Below, piece after piece: positions 39,481 through 48,702 of a stretch of DNA of 52,327 nt. Each line of letters opens with the position of its first letter. Within the stretch, counting starts at the first letter, position 1. The position numbers and the translations under genes were made by a program. Under the pieces are notes generated by a model. It made no database searches. It saw only the letters and a program-made list of their open reading frames with translations, and was not told the origin of the DNA. The DNA lies in contig CAJTFO010000006.1 of the NCBI GenBank assembly GCA_910575755.1, forward strand, positions 1 to 52,327, written 5' to 3'. Source of the stretch: Desulfovibrionaceae bacterium. GTDB taxonomy: Bacteria; Desulfobacterota; Desulfovibrionia; Desulfovibrionales; Desulfovibrionaceae.

Positions 39481-39903
39481 ATGTATGCCACCCCGGAAGA
39501 TATTCAGGCCCGCTACAAGGAAGTCTACTCCCTGCTGGCGGGCAAGGACGCGGAAGGCAGGCCGGACACGACCGCTGTGGAACAGGCCCTGGCCGAAGCC
39601 GCCAGCGAGATCGACGCCATCCTGGGGACGCGTTTTGCCGTGCCGGTAAGCCCCGTGCCGCCCGTCCTGCGTCGCATCGCCGTGGATCTGGCCGTGGGGG
39701 CCTTGCCCCGCACCGGCGCCACGGAAGCCAGCATGTACGAGCGCCGTGCCCGTGAAGCGCGGGATCTTTTGGACAAACTGGCCGCGGGCGAGGCCAGTCT
39801 GGGGCCGGGCCATGACCCGGCCCCGGCGGGCAGCGGCGGCACAGGACGCATCGGCTATGCCGTGCGTCCGTCCGACTTCCGCCGCCGTCTGGAGGACTAC
39901 TGA
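39481..39903 (+). CDS. Mu gp36-like protein (DUF1320)
   Basis: 140 aa. MYATPEDIQARYKEVYSLL, AEAASEIDAILGTRFAVPVSPVPPVLRRIAVDLAVGAL is the DUF1320 signature. Probable head-tail connector component. Only a weak GGGGG ribosome-binding site lies before ATG 39481. ATG of the next gene overlaps its stop. Confidence 0.85.
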   Translation: MYATPEDIQARYKEVYSLLAGKDAEGRPDTTAVEQALAEAASEIDAILGTRFAVPVSPVPPVLRRIAVDLAVGALPRTGATEASMYERRAREARDLLDKLAAGEASLGPGHDPAPAGSGGTGRIGYAVRPSDFRRRLEDY

Positions 39904-40442
39904 TGGCCGGAGCCACCCTGGAGTTCTCCTTCAAGGACGAGGAAGTGCGGGCCATGGCCCGGCGCTTTCGGGAGCAGCTTGCCCGGGTGCGCTTCAAGCC
40001 CCTGCTGACCTCCATCGGCAACGAGCTGATCACGTCCGTGTCCCGCCGTTTCGAGACGGGCACGGCTCCGGACGGCTCCCGCTGGCCGGAATCCCTGCGG
40101 GCCAGACTGACCGGCGGCCAGACGCTCATCAAGAGCGGCCGCCTGCGGGATTCCATCGCCGAGACCGGGCCGCAGCTCACTGCCCGCAGTGTGGAAGTGG
40201 GCACCAACGTGGAATATGCCGCCATCCACCAGTTCGGCGGCATCATCCCGCCGCACATCATCCGGGCACGGCGGGCGCGTGCCCTGAGCATCCCCGGCAT
40301 CGGCTTCCGCCGGGCCGTCCATCATCCCGGCGGCACCATCCCGGCCCGGCCGTATCTGGGCCTTTCCGATACCGACGAGCGCGTCATCCAGGACCTCACC
40401 GAGGACTGGCTGCGCAAGAAACTGGCCAAAATGCGCCCGTAG
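39903..40442 (+). CDS. Virion morphogenesis protein (Mu gpG-like, tail completion)
   Basis: 179 aa. ITSVSRRFETGTAPDGSRWP, LIKSGRLRDSI, VEVGTNVEYAAIHQFGG and IPARPYLGLSDTDE are the classical blocks of the phage virion morphogenesis family (Mu gpG, P2 gpS). Needed for tail completion. Confidence 0.92.
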   Translation: MAGATLEFSFKDEEVRAMARRFREQLARVRFKPLLTSIGNELITSVSRRFETGTAPDGSRWPESLRARLTGGQTLIKSGRLRDSIAETGPQLTARSVEVGTNVEYAAIHQFGGIIPPHIIRARRARALSIPGIGFRRAVHHPGGTIPARPYLGLSDTDERVIQDLTEDWLRKKLAKMRP

Positions 40443-40455
40443 CGCGGAGACAATC

Positions 40456-41010
40456 ATGCTTGACAAATACCGGGCCGCCATCGCGGCCCATTTGAGGAAA
40501 TATCTGCCGCCGGCCGTTACCATTTATGAGCTGGGCAACTCCCTGGACGACGCGGAGCTCAATCGTCTGTGTCTGGCCGCTCCCGGTGTGGGCGTGGAGC
40601 TCCTGGGCGCGGACGGCGCGGAACTTGTGGGCCGCAGCCCCTATGTGACCGTCAACGTGGGCGTGTCCGTGGTCTCCGGTCCCGGCTGTGACGGCCAGCC
40701 CGCGGACAGCGCCGTGCTTGTGCTGGCAGCCCTGGTCATGGCCGCGGTGGCGGACCAGCGCTTCGGCCTGGACTGCATGCGTCCGGAGAGCGTGCGGGCC
40801 ACCAACATCACCAGCGGCGACCAGGCCTCCAACAATGTGGCCCTGTGGACCGTCACCTGGAAGCAGGCCCTGGATGTCTCCCACGTCATCGCCCGGCCGG
40901 ATCTGGACGACTTTTTGCGCTGCTATACGCGCGAGAAGAAGGACGGCCCCGTGACCATCGAAACGCATCTTCCCGGCCCGTTGGCCGCAAAGGAGGACCC
41001 GCATGTGTAA
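40456..41010 (+). CDS. Mu gp37-like protein (DUF1834)
   Basis: 184 aa. MLDKYRAAIAAHLRKYLP, then GVGVELLGADGAELVGRSPYV and NNVALWTVTWKQALDV match the DUF1834 layout. Probable tail terminator. It overlaps the next small gene by 8 bp. Confidence 0.85.
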   Translation: MLDKYRAAIAAHLRKYLPPAVTIYELGNSLDDAELNRLCLAAPGVGVELLGADGAELVGRSPYVTVNVGVSVVSGPGCDGQPADSAVLVLAALVMAAVADQRFGLDCMRPESVRATNITSGDQASNNVALWTVTWKQALDVSHVIARPDLDDFLRCYTREKKDGPVTIETHLPGPLAAKEDPHV

Positions 41011-41200
41011 GCGCATCACCCCGCGTACAGGTCTGGTAGTACGGCGTCCCGATACGGGCGAGATCCTGCCGCCCGCCGGGGCCGTGGTTCCCTGGGGACC
41101 GCATCGTGCCTACTGGCTGCGCCGCCGGAAGGACGGCGACGTGAGCATAACCCATACGGCGGTCCCTGTCCGGCCCGCCGATGGCAGGGAGGAAGGATAA
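41003..41200 (+). CDS. Mu gp38-like small tail protein (DUF2635)
   Basis: 65 aa: ITPRTGLVVRRPDTGEILPPAGAVVPW and YWLRRRKDGDV are typical DUF2635. AAAGGAGG upstream. It lies between gp37 and the tail sheath, as in Mu. Confidence 0.85.
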   Translation: MCKRITPRTGLVVRRPDTGEILPPAGAVVPWGPHRAYWLRRRKDGDVSITHTAVPVRPADGREEG

Positions 41201-42675
41201 TGGCTGTCTCGTTCAATGCCATCCCCGCGGATATCCGCGTGCCGCTCACCTATATCGAGTTCGACAACTCCGGAGCCGTGTCCGGCACGCCGGTCATGGA
41301 GTGGCGCGTCCTGCTGCTGGGACAGGCCGAAGCCGACTGCGCGGGCGAGCTGCTCAAACCCGTGCTGATGAACACCGCGGACCAGGCGGCCCGCCTGTGG
41401 GGCCAGGGCAGCCAGATCGCGGACATGGTGCGCTATGCCAAGCGCAACAGCACCATGCTGGAGATCTGGGCCATGGCCGTGCCGGACGATGAATCCGCCG
41501 TGGCCGCTACCGGCGAAGTGACCCTGTCCGGCAAATGTACGGCCACGGGCGTGCTGTGCCTTTATGTGGGCGGCAGGCGCGTGCGTGTGCAGGCCGTAGG
41601 CGGTGAAGAGCTGGCCGCCACCGTGGAACGCGTGGTGCAGGCCGTCAATGCCGACGGCGAGTTGCCCGTCACCGCCGCGGTCAAGGAAGCCTCGCCCGGT
41701 GTGCTGACCCTGACCTGCAAATGGAAGGGCGCCACGGGCAACGACATCGACCTGGCCGTCAATCTGTCCACGGACGACAGCTTCCCTGCGGGCCTTACCG
41801 CAACCTGCGGCAAAATGGCCTCGGGCGCGGCTGACCCGGACATGGAAAACATCATCACCGCCATGGGCGATACCTGGTGGAAGGCGCTGGTGCTGCCCTG
41901 GAACCAGAAGGACGGCCGTGTACTGCTGGAAGAATGGCTGGACGCGCAGTTCGGCCCCCTGCGCCAGCAGGAATGCCAGGCTTTTCTGGCCTATCGCGGC
42001 ACCCTGTCCGAGACCTCCACCTACGGCAATGCCGGCAACTCCCAGCTGGTGAGCTGCATGGGCATCGGCGCCATCCCCACCTCGCCCTGGAACGTGGCTG
42101 CCGCCTATGCCCTGCAGGCCGCGACCTCGCTGGCCAATGATCCGGCGCGGCCCCTGCAGACCCTTGAGCTTGTGGGCGTCATGGCGCCGCCCCGGGAAAA
42201 ACGCTGGAGCATGGAAGAGCGCAATATCCTGCTTTATGACGGCATCGCCACCTATCGCATCGCCAGCGACGATACGGTGCAGATCGAGCGCGAAGTGACC
42301 ATGTACCAGACCAATGCCTGGGGCTCGCCCGATCCCTCGTATCTTGACGTGCAGACCGTGGCCACCCTGGGCTACTGGCGCTATGCCGTCAACGCCCGCA
42401 TCCAGCAGAAGTTCCCGCGCCACAAGCTGGCTGACGACGGTACGGCCTACGGGCCGGGCAATGCGGTGGTCACGCCCTCGGTCATCCGGGCGGAACTCAT
42501 CGCCCTGATGCGCGAGCTGGAAGAAAAGGGCCTGGTGGAGAACGTGGAGACCTTCAAGGAACAGCTCATCGTGGAACGCAATGCGGACGACCGCAACCGC
42601 GTGGACGTGCTGGCCCCGCCGGATCTGGTCAACCAGTTCCGCATCTTCGCCTGCCTGACCCGCTTTGTCCTGTAA
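41200..42675 (+). CDS. Contractile tail sheath protein (Mu gpL-like)
   Basis: 491 aa. VSFNAIPADIRVPLTYIEFDNS at the start, YGNAGNSQLVSCMGIGAIPTSPW and SPDPSYLDVQTVATLGYWRYAVNARI in the second half are Mu sheath signatures. It shows that the phage is a contractile-tailed myovirus. ATG is coupled to the gp38 stop. Confidence 0.94.
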   Translation: MAVSFNAIPADIRVPLTYIEFDNSGAVSGTPVMEWRVLLLGQAEADCAGELLKPVLMNTADQAARLWGQGSQIADMVRYAKRNSTMLEIWAMAVPDDESAVAATGEVTLSGKCTATGVLCLYVGGRRVRVQAVGGEELAATVERVVQAVNADGELPVTAAVKEASPGVLTLTCKWKGATGNDIDLAVNLSTDDSFPAGLTATCGKMASGAADPDMENIITAMGDTWWKALVLPWNQKDGRVLLEEWLDAQFGPLRQQECQAFLAYRGTLSETSTYGNAGNSQLVSCMGIGAIPTSPWNVAAAYALQAATSLANDPARPLQTLELVGVMAPPREKRWSMEERNILLYDGIATYRIASDDTVQIEREVTMYQTNAWGSPDPSYLDVQTVATLGYWRYAVNARIQQKFPRHKLADDGTAYGPGNAVVTPSVIRAELIALMRELEEKGLVENVETFKEQLIVERNADDRNRVDVLAPPDLVNQFRIFACLTRFVL

Positions 42676-42687
42676 GGAGGGACGCAT

Positions 42688-42912
42688 ATGACCGTCAAAG
42701 AACTTATGGAAAAACTGGCCGGACTGCCGCCGGACATGCCCGTCATGTACGACGACAAGACCACCTTCGGCCTTGATCTGGCCGCGGTTTCCGAGGTGTG
42801 TATCGGGCTGGATGACGAAAATCTGGAAGTGCTCGTCATTCACGCCGAGGGCGGCCATCCCGGCGCCACCCTGGACGAGATCGACCGGCGTGAAGCCGGG
42901 GAAAAGGAGTAA
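42688..42912 (+). CDS. Small acidic hypothetical protein
   Basis: 74 aa: MTVKELMEKLAGLPPDMPVMYDD, a pattern seen in many short phage ORFs, with an acidic remainder. AAGGAGGG lies upstream. Position between sheath and tube genes is unusual for Mu itself, so it is an added gene. Function unknown. Confidence 0.75.
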   Translation: MTVKELMEKLAGLPPDMPVMYDDKTTFGLDLAAVSEVCIGLDDENLEVLVIHAEGGHPGATLDEIDRREAGEKE

Positions 42913-42915
42913 GCC

Positions 42916-43272
42916 ATGCCGCAGATCACAGGCAAGGCCGTCATCCGTGTGGACGGCGAGGAATGGCGCACCGAAGACGGTGCCAAGCTGAACCCCGGCG
43001 GCGTCACGCGCGAGGCCAAGGTGGGCGGCGGCAAAGTGCATGGTTTTGCCGAAAAGACCAAGGAACCGGAACTGGAGTGTTCCGTCTATCACACCCGGGA
43101 TACGGACCTGACGGCCATCAATGCCATCAGGGACGCCACCGTGGTCTATGAATCCGATACCGGAGACCGGTACGTCCTGCGCAGCGCCTTTGTGACCGAA
43201 CAGGGCGAACTGGACGCGGAAAACGGCACCATCAACGTCAAATTCAGCGCCATCTCGTGCGAAAGGATCTAG
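42916..43272 (+). CDS. Tail tube protein (Mu gpM-like)
   Basis: 118 aa. GKAVIRVDGEEWRTEDGAKLNPGG, VSGFAEKT-like GFAEKTKEPELECSVYHT and VVYESDTGDRYVLRSAFVTE belong to the Mu tail tube family. Inner tube of the contractile tail. GGAG upstream. Confidence 0.92.
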   Translation: MPQITGKAVIRVDGEEWRTEDGAKLNPGGVTREAKVGGGKVHGFAEKTKEPELECSVYHTRDTDLTAINAIRDATVVYESDTGDRYVLRSAFVTEQGELDAENGTINVKFSAISCERI

Positions 43273-43274
43273 CC

Positions 43275-43769
43275 ATGACCCAACCCGCTCTGAAGGATTT
43301 TACCCCTGTGGACGGTATTACCGTGGCCGAAGGCGGCCAGGTGCGTGTCGAGCTTGAAGACGGCCTTGTGGTGGGCTCTGCCACCTACACGGCGGCCGTG
43401 CTGCGCCAGCTCAATGCCGGGGCCGTGCTGGCCGCGGCCGAAGCCGCGGAACGCCTGGTCTCCACGGCTACGGGCCTGGAGCTTGTTTCCTCCCCGGCTC
43501 GCATGGGGGCGGAATTGCTGCGCCGTCAGATCACACGTCTGGAGGACGATAACGGCGGCAAGTTCGACGGGCCGCTCTCTCTGGAACATCTGGGCAAAGC
43601 CTCGGCCCGTGATCTGGACAGCCTCAACTTTGCCGCCCGCATGCTGGATCAGGGGGCGGAAAAAAGCCTGGAAGGAGTAGCCGGCCGGGGGCGAAATGCT
43701 GCCGGTAGCGATCAGTCTCGAGATGCTGCTGGCCCGGCTGGCCAGCCGGGCGGGGCTGCCGGTGAGTGA
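43275..43769 (+). CDS. Tail assembly chaperone (Mu gp41-like), zero-frame product
   Basis: 164 aa from ATG 43275. GITVAEGGQVRVELEDGLVVGSATYTAAVL and AEAAERLVSTATGL, then RQITRLEDDNGGKFDGPL, are typical of the Mu-type E/gp41 family. The last 25-30 codons after GVAGRGRN are low-complexity, as expected behind a frameshift site. A short second frame opens from the slippery sequence GGGGGCGA at 43687-43694. Confidence 0.85.
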   Translation: MTQPALKDFTPVDGITVAEGGQVRVELEDGLVVGSATYTAAVLRQLNAGAVLAAAEAAERLVSTATGLELVSSPARMGAELLRRQITRLEDDNGGKFDGPLSLEHLGKASARDLDSLNFAARMLDQGAEKSLEGVAGRGRNAAGSDQSRDAAGPAGQPGGAAGE

Positions 43770-43824
43770 AGGGGCGTCCTGGCCGCTCCAGAGGCTCCTC
43801 CGTTTTTTGCACTATGTGAAATAG
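43696..43824 (+). CDS. Frameshift extension of the tail chaperone (-2 frame)
   Basis: Forty-two codons (MLPVAISLEMLLARLASRAG, then LPVSEGASWPLQRLLRFLHY) in the frame reached by a -2 slip at GGGGGCGA (43687-43694). The helix-rich content resembles the C-terminal domain of GT-type tail chaperones. It ends 9 bp before the tape measure gene. A separate start at its own ATG is possible, but no good ribosome-binding site is seen. Confidence 0.7.
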   Translation: MLPVAISLEMLLARLASRAGLPVSEGASWPLQRLLRFLHYVK

Positions 43825-43833
43825 GATTGCATC

Positions 43834-45825
43834 GTGGCGAACCTGCGCACCTCCTTCACGCTTGATCTTGGCGGTAACCTCATCACCCGGGCCAAGGCCT
43901 TTTCTGCATCCATATCGGGCATGGCCCGGCAGATACGTTCCAGTCTGGGGGGCCTCAATGGTGTGGCCGCCCGGGCCGGGAAAGGTCTTGAGGCCCTGAC
44001 CGGGCGCTATGCCGCGGGCCTGGCCGGACTGGGCGTCAGCTACAAGGCGGCCCAGGCAGTCATGGACAGCGCCCGTCTGGACAAGGGCCTGATGCGTACC
44101 AGCCAGACCATGGGCCTGACCGCACAGCAGGCGGAGGAGGCTCGCCGGGCATTGTTCGCCATGGCCCGGGAGACCGGCCAGCCCGTGGAAAATCTCAAGG
44201 CTGGTCTTGACCGTCTGGGCGCCTCGGGCATGGCTTATGAACAGGCTCTGGCTTCCATCCGGGCCATCAATCCGGCCATGGCTGTCACCGGGGCCAGTGC
44301 TGACCAGCTGGCCAGTGCCCTGAGCGTGGCGGGCGAGATCTTCAAATTCGATCTTTCCCGGCCAGAGACTGCGGTCAGGCTTCTGGACCAGATGACTGCG
44401 GCCGGGCGACTGGGCAATGCCGAGCTGGAAGACCTGGCCTCCATCTTTGCCCGTGTGGGCGGCAGCGCCAAGAACGCCGGACTGAGCTTTGGCGAGAGCC
44501 TGGCCTTCATCGAGCAGCTTTCCCTCATCGAGAAGGAACCGGAACGCCTGGCCACGCTGGCGGATTCCACCCTGCGCCTGTTCACCAATCAGAACTACCT
44601 GAAGGAGGCCGCAGCCGCCACGGGCGTCAAATTTTATGATGCCAAGGGGGAGCGACGGGCTGCCTTCGACGTTTTGCAGGACATCGCCAGAAAATACCAG
44701 AAGTTCAAGACCGATGCCCAGCGTGACAAGGCCTTTGCCCAGGCCTTCGCCAAGACGGATCTGGACACGCAACGTGGCCTGCGTGCCCTGTTCGACAGCG
44801 GGGTGCTGGTCAATCTGGCAAAACTCAACGCGGAGATCGAGGACGCATCCGGCACCATCGCCCGCGACCTGCCGGATGCCATCAACAACAGTGTGGACCA
44901 GGTGGGGCGCCTGAAAGCCGCGCTTTCCCAGGCCGCCGATGACTTCGCCAAGCCCTTCAACGAGGCCATCGCAAGTGGCATCGCCATGCTGCTGGACGAC
45001 AAGGGCCTGTCCGGCAAGCAACTGCTGGGCGGCGCGGCCGCTGCGGGCGTGGCCGGATACGGCGCCCTCAAGCTGGCTGGCCTGGGCCTCTCCCGTCTGG
45101 GCGGCAAGGCGGCCGGCGGGCTTGTCTCCACCGTGGCCCGGCAGGCCGGGCTTGCCGGGCTCAAGCTGCCGCTGCCCGTCTATGTGGTCAACAAACAGAT
45201 GAGCCTTACCCGTGAGGCCATGCTGGGCCAGTCGGGCGGCGCTCCCGCAGCTCCGGGGGCTCCAGGCGGAAAAAAGGCCGGCAAGGGCAAAACGGTCTCC
45301 GGGGCACAGCTTGACGGGGCCAAAAGCGCGGGCCGGGGCGCGGCTGTGCTGACTGCGGCCGCGACAGTGGCACCGGTCCTTTTTGATCCTGATACCAGCA
45401 TGGCTCAAAAGGTCGACGCCGCTACGGACGCGGCCGGCGGCCTTGCCGGTGGCTGGGCGGGCACGGCGGCCGGCGCCAAGGTGGGAGCGTTCCTTGGCGG
45501 TTTTCTCGGACCTTTCGGCGCTGCCGCCGGTGGTGTCGTGGGGGGTGTGGCCGGGGGCATCTTGGGCTCGGAGCTGGGACAAAGCCTAGTCTCCACCGTC
45601 AAAAACTGGCTCGGCGTTGGGGAAGGTGAAAACCCGGCCCTGCAGAAAACGATGCAGACTTTCTTGACCTCCATGCAGCAGGTCGTCGCCGCCATCCCCA
45701 CGGGCGGCATCGCTGTGGACGTCAACGTGACGGGCAATGCCCAGGCCGCCATCCGGTCCAGTAACGGCAATATCGACAGCGGCCTGTCCTATTCCCGGCA
45801 GATAGCCAACGAGATGATGGAGTAA
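43834..45825 (+). CDS. Tail tape measure protein
   Basis: 663 aa from GTG 43834 (AGGA upstream). A helical N-terminal half contains EEARRALFAMARETGQPVEN, RTSQTMGLTAQQ and VAGEIFKFDLSRPETAVRLL, typical of phage minor tail/tape measure proteins. Gly/Ala-rich hydrophobic segments (about 530-590) form membrane-active regions. Its length sets tail length. It follows the chaperone genes as always. Confidence 0.92.
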   Translation: MANLRTSFTLDLGGNLITRAKAFSASISGMARQIRSSLGGLNGVAARAGKGLEALTGRYAAGLAGLGVSYKAAQAVMDSARLDKGLMRTSQTMGLTAQQAEEARRALFAMARETGQPVENLKAGLDRLGASGMAYEQALASIRAINPAMAVTGASADQLASALSVAGEIFKFDLSRPETAVRLLDQMTAAGRLGNAELEDLASIFARVGGSAKNAGLSFGESLAFIEQLSLIEKEPERLATLADSTLRLFTNQNYLKEAAAATGVKFYDAKGERRAAFDVLQDIARKYQKFKTDAQRDKAFAQAFAKTDLDTQRGLRALFDSGVLVNLAKLNAEIEDASGTIARDLPDAINNSVDQVGRLKAALSQAADDFAKPFNEAIASGIAMLLDDKGLSGKQLLGGAAAAGVAGYGALKLAGLGLSRLGGKAAGGLVSTVARQAGLAGLKLPLPVYVVNKQMSLTREAMLGQSGGAPAAPGAPGGKKAGKGKTVSGAQLDGAKSAGRGAAVLTAAATVAPVLFDPDTSMAQKVDAATDAAGGLAGGWAGTAAGAKVGAFLGGFLGPFGAAAGGVVGGVAGGILGSELGQSLVSTVKNWLGVGEGENPALQKTMQTFLTSMQQVVAAIPTGGIAVDVNVTGNAQAAIRSSNGNIDSGLSYSRQIANEMME

Positions 45826-45828
45826 GCC

Positions 45829-47010
45829 ATGCGTGCCCGCAGCTTTTTCAACAACCTGCGCGAGGCCTCCTTCCGGGGCGCCCGTTTCGAGGTGGATGAG
45901 GTGGAAGCCTCGGGCGGTCGCCGTGTGGTGCTGCACGAGTATCCCTTGCGGGATACGCCCTACAGTGAGGATCTGGGCCGCCGGGCGCGGGAGTTTTCGG
46001 TGCGCGGCTATATCATCCAGGGCCGCACGTATGATTACGCCACGGCCAGGGCCGATCTTCTCAAGGCCCTGGAAGCCTACGGCCCCGGCGAGCTGGTGCA
46101 TCCCTGGCATGGCGAGGTCAATGTGGTGGTGGACGACTACCGCCTGCGCGAGAGCATGGAGCGCGGGGGCCTGCTTGAACTGGATATCCGCTTTCGGGAA
46201 GCCGGACAGCTCACGAACCCCACCGCATCCGCCGATACGGCCAGGGGGGTCGCTTCGGCCGCCTCCAGTGCCCGGCAAGCCCTGAAGAACAGCTTTTTGT
46301 CCGCCTTCGCGCCCGCCCTGGACGAGATCGACAAAGTGGCCACGGCGCTCAATGACGCGGCAAGCCTTGCCATGGAATACCTGGGCCTGCCCCAAAGCCT
46401 TATTGCGGAAGGGCTTGCCTATGTTCAAAGCCTGATCGCCACGCCCGCGGCCTTCTTCAATGCCCTGGTGGGGCTCTTCGGGGGGCTGCTCGGCAATGAG
46501 AGCGGGGAAAAAGCCCTGGCTGCTCCCGTGCCGGATGCGTCCTTCAGCATCGCATCCGGGGAAGGCACCGCGCCGCTGGAAAGTATCCTGGGCGGCAGTG
46601 CTTCCATCACCACCGAAGCCGAGCGCGTGATCCGCGATACCGTCGCCCAGGTGGTGGTCATAGAGGCCGCCGCATCCACGGCCCACGCGGAGTACGCCAC
46701 GGCCGACGACGCTCTGGCGGATCGGGATGCCGTGGTGGAATGCCTGGATACCATCGAGCCGGTGGCGGGGGACAGTGTCTTCCAGTGTCTGGCCGGGCTG
46801 CGCCGGGCCGTAATGACGGACCTGACCACACGCGGCGCGGAGCTGCCGCGCGTGTGTTCCGTGACCCTGCCGGGCACCGTGCCCGCGCTGGTGGCCGCCT
46901 ACCGCATCCATGCCGATGCAGGGCGTGCTGATGAAATCGTGTCCCGCAACCGCATCCGCCATCCCGGCCGCGTACCGGGCGGCACCCCGCTGGAGGTCCT
47001 GAGTGAGTGA
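45829..47010 (+). CDS. DNA circularisation/tail protein (Mu gpN-like)
   Basis: 393 aa. RSFFNNLREASFRGARFEVDE, GGRRVVLHEYPLRDTPYSEDLG, and YIIQGRTYDYATARADLLKALE are the DNA-circularisation N-terminal family. The rest is a helical domain. In Mu, gpN is a hub or tail tip component. It overlaps the next gene. Confidence 0.9.
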   Translation: MRARSFFNNLREASFRGARFEVDEVEASGGRRVVLHEYPLRDTPYSEDLGRRAREFSVRGYIIQGRTYDYATARADLLKALEAYGPGELVHPWHGEVNVVVDDYRLRESMERGGLLELDIRFREAGQLTNPTASADTARGVASAASSARQALKNSFLSAFAPALDEIDKVATALNDAASLAMEYLGLPQSLIAEGLAYVQSLIATPAAFFNALVGLFGGLLGNESGEKALAAPVPDASFSIASGEGTAPLESILGGSASITTEAERVIRDTVAQVVVIEAAASTAHAEYATADDALADRDAVVECLDTIEPVAGDSVFQCLAGLRRAVMTDLTTRGAELPRVCSVTLPGTVPALVAAYRIHADAGRADEIVSRNRIRHPGRVPGGTPLEVLSE

Positions 47011-48070
47011 ACGCAAGCCCGACATTGTCCTGGAGGTGGACGGCCAGCGTTACGGCGGCTGGAAATCCATAGATATCAGCCGAGGCCTGGAGCAGTGCGC
47101 CGGGACCTTCCGCCTGTCCGTCACCGACCGCTGGCCGCAGCAAAATGAACCGCGCGGCATCAAGGCCGGGGCCGCCTGCCGTGTGACCATCGACGGCCGG
47201 GCCGTCATCACGGGCTATGTGGATGATGTGGAAGTCTCCTGGAGCGCCACCTCCCACGAGTATCGTGTCTCCGGGCGAGATAAAACGGCGGATCTTGTGG
47301 ACTGCTGCCCGCCCTCCCTGCAACTCAAGGGCGCGGACCTGCCCGCGCTGGCCCGCCGCTGGGCCGGACTGTTCGGCATCGAGGTCATGGTGGAAGCGGA
47401 ATGCAACAAGGCCGTACCCGGTTTCAAGACCGAAGAAGGCGAGACCTGTTTCGAGATGCTGGAACGGCTGGCGCGGGCCAATGCCGTCATGCTCACCAGC
47501 GACGGCGACGGCCGTCTGGTCATCACCCGCGCCGGCACACACAAGGCGGCCGCCGCCTTGCAGATGGGCGGCAATCTGCTGCACCTTGCTTTGTCCTCCA
47601 GCATGAAGGATCGCTTTTCGGAAGTTACTGTCAAAGGCCAGTCCGCCGGTTCCGATACCTGGGACGGCCCCGGCAATGCCCAGGCCAAGGGGACGGCCAC
47701 CGATCCCAACGTGCTCCGCTACCGCCCCCTGACCGTCATCGCGGAACAGGAGGAGTTCGGCAGCGCCGCCACCCGCGCCCGCCACGAAATTGCCGTGCGC
47801 TATGGCAAGGGGCATCAGGCCCGGGCGCTGGTCAACGGCTGGTATGCGGGAACGGAGCTCTGGCAGCCCAATCGTCTGGCCGACATCCTGGACGGCAGCG
47901 GGCAGGCCATGGCCACCTGGCTCATCGTCAATGTGAGCTGGCACATGGACGACCGGGGCTGCCTTACGGAACTTGCCCTGTCCCCCAGGGAAGCCTACGA
48001 ACTGCTGCCCGAGATGCCCAAGGGGGCAAAGGGCAAAAAAGGCAAGGAGGCCTCGTTATGGCTGCAATGA
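47003..48070 (+). CDS. Baseplate hub protein (Mu gpP/gp44-like)
   Basis: 355 aa from GTG 47003 (GGAGG upstream). LEVDGQRYGGWKSIDISRGLEQCAGTF, YVDDVEVSWSATSHEYRVSGRDKTADLVDC are family signatures. It forms the tail hub, with a gpD-like fold. A 13-bp overlap with the next ORF start shows a compact operon. Confidence 0.92.
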   Translation: MSERKPDIVLEVDGQRYGGWKSIDISRGLEQCAGTFRLSVTDRWPQQNEPRGIKAGAACRVTIDGRAVITGYVDDVEVSWSATSHEYRVSGRDKTADLVDCCPPSLQLKGADLPALARRWAGLFGIEVMVEAECNKAVPGFKTEEGETCFEMLERLARANAVMLTSDGDGRLVITRAGTHKAAAALQMGGNLLHLALSSSMKDRFSEVTVKGQSAGSDTWDGPGNAQAKGTATDPNVLRYRPLTVIAEQEEFGSAATRARHEIAVRYGKGHQARALVNGWYAGTELWQPNRLADILDGSGQAMATWLIVNVSWHMDDRGCLTELALSPREAYELLPEMPKGAKGKKGKEASLWLQ

Positions 48071-48702
48071 TCCCCGGGCGCGTCCTGCGCTCCCTGCAAC
48101 GGCGCATGGCCACCCTGGTTGGCCGTGCCGTGCTATTGGCCGTCAATGCCGGGACAGGCCTGCAAAGCGTGCAGGTGCGCATCCTGGCCGACGAGGTCAT
48201 GGACGGAGTGGAACATATGGAGCCGTATGGCTTCACCTCCAACCCCCTGCCGGGCGCGGAAGGTGTGGTCCTCAATGTGGCCGGACAGCGCGGCGCCTGC
48301 GTGGGCGTAAACTTTGGCAACCGCGGCGTGCGTGTGGCCGGTCTCAAGAGCGGCGAGGTCTGCATCTATACCGACGAGGGCGACAAAATCACCCTCAAAC
48401 GGGACCGGCATATTGAGATCGAGACCTTGCACCTTGTCATCCGGGCGCAGGAAGACGTGCGCGTGGAGACGAAAAGCTACGCTGTCAGGGCCTCGCAGGG
48501 CGTCAGCTATGAGACGCCGTCCTTTGGCCTGGGCGGTTCGGGCGGCTGCACGGCGGATATTGCCGCCGACATGGCCATCACCGGCAATACCACGCAACAG
48601 GGCACTATCACCGCCAGCGGCGATGTGACGGCCGAAGGCATCTCCACCGCCCACCACACCCATCCCGGCGATTCCGGCGGTACTACGGGGGGGCCGCAAT
48701 GA
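48058..48702 (+). CDS. Baseplate assembly protein V / spike (Mu gp45-like)
   Basis: 214 aa from ATG 48058 (AAGGAGG). OB-fold N-terminal part GYGFTSNPLPGAEG-like segment YGFTSNPLPGAEGVVLNVAG, then beta-helix repeats (EIETLHLVIRAQEDVRVETKSYAV), ending in THPGDSGGTTGGPQ with a HxH-type metal site (AHHTHPGD). Membrane-piercing spike of the baseplate. Confidence 0.9.
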   Translation: MAAMIPGRVLRSLQRRMATLVGRAVLLAVNAGTGLQSVQVRILADEVMDGVEHMEPYGFTSNPLPGAEGVVLNVAGQRGACVGVNFGNRGVRVAGLKSGEVCIYTDEGDKITLKRDRHIEIETLHLVIRAQEDVRVETKSYAVRASQGVSYETPSFGLGGSGGCTADIAADMAITGNTTQQGTITASGDVTAEGISTAHHTHPGDSGGTTGGPQ

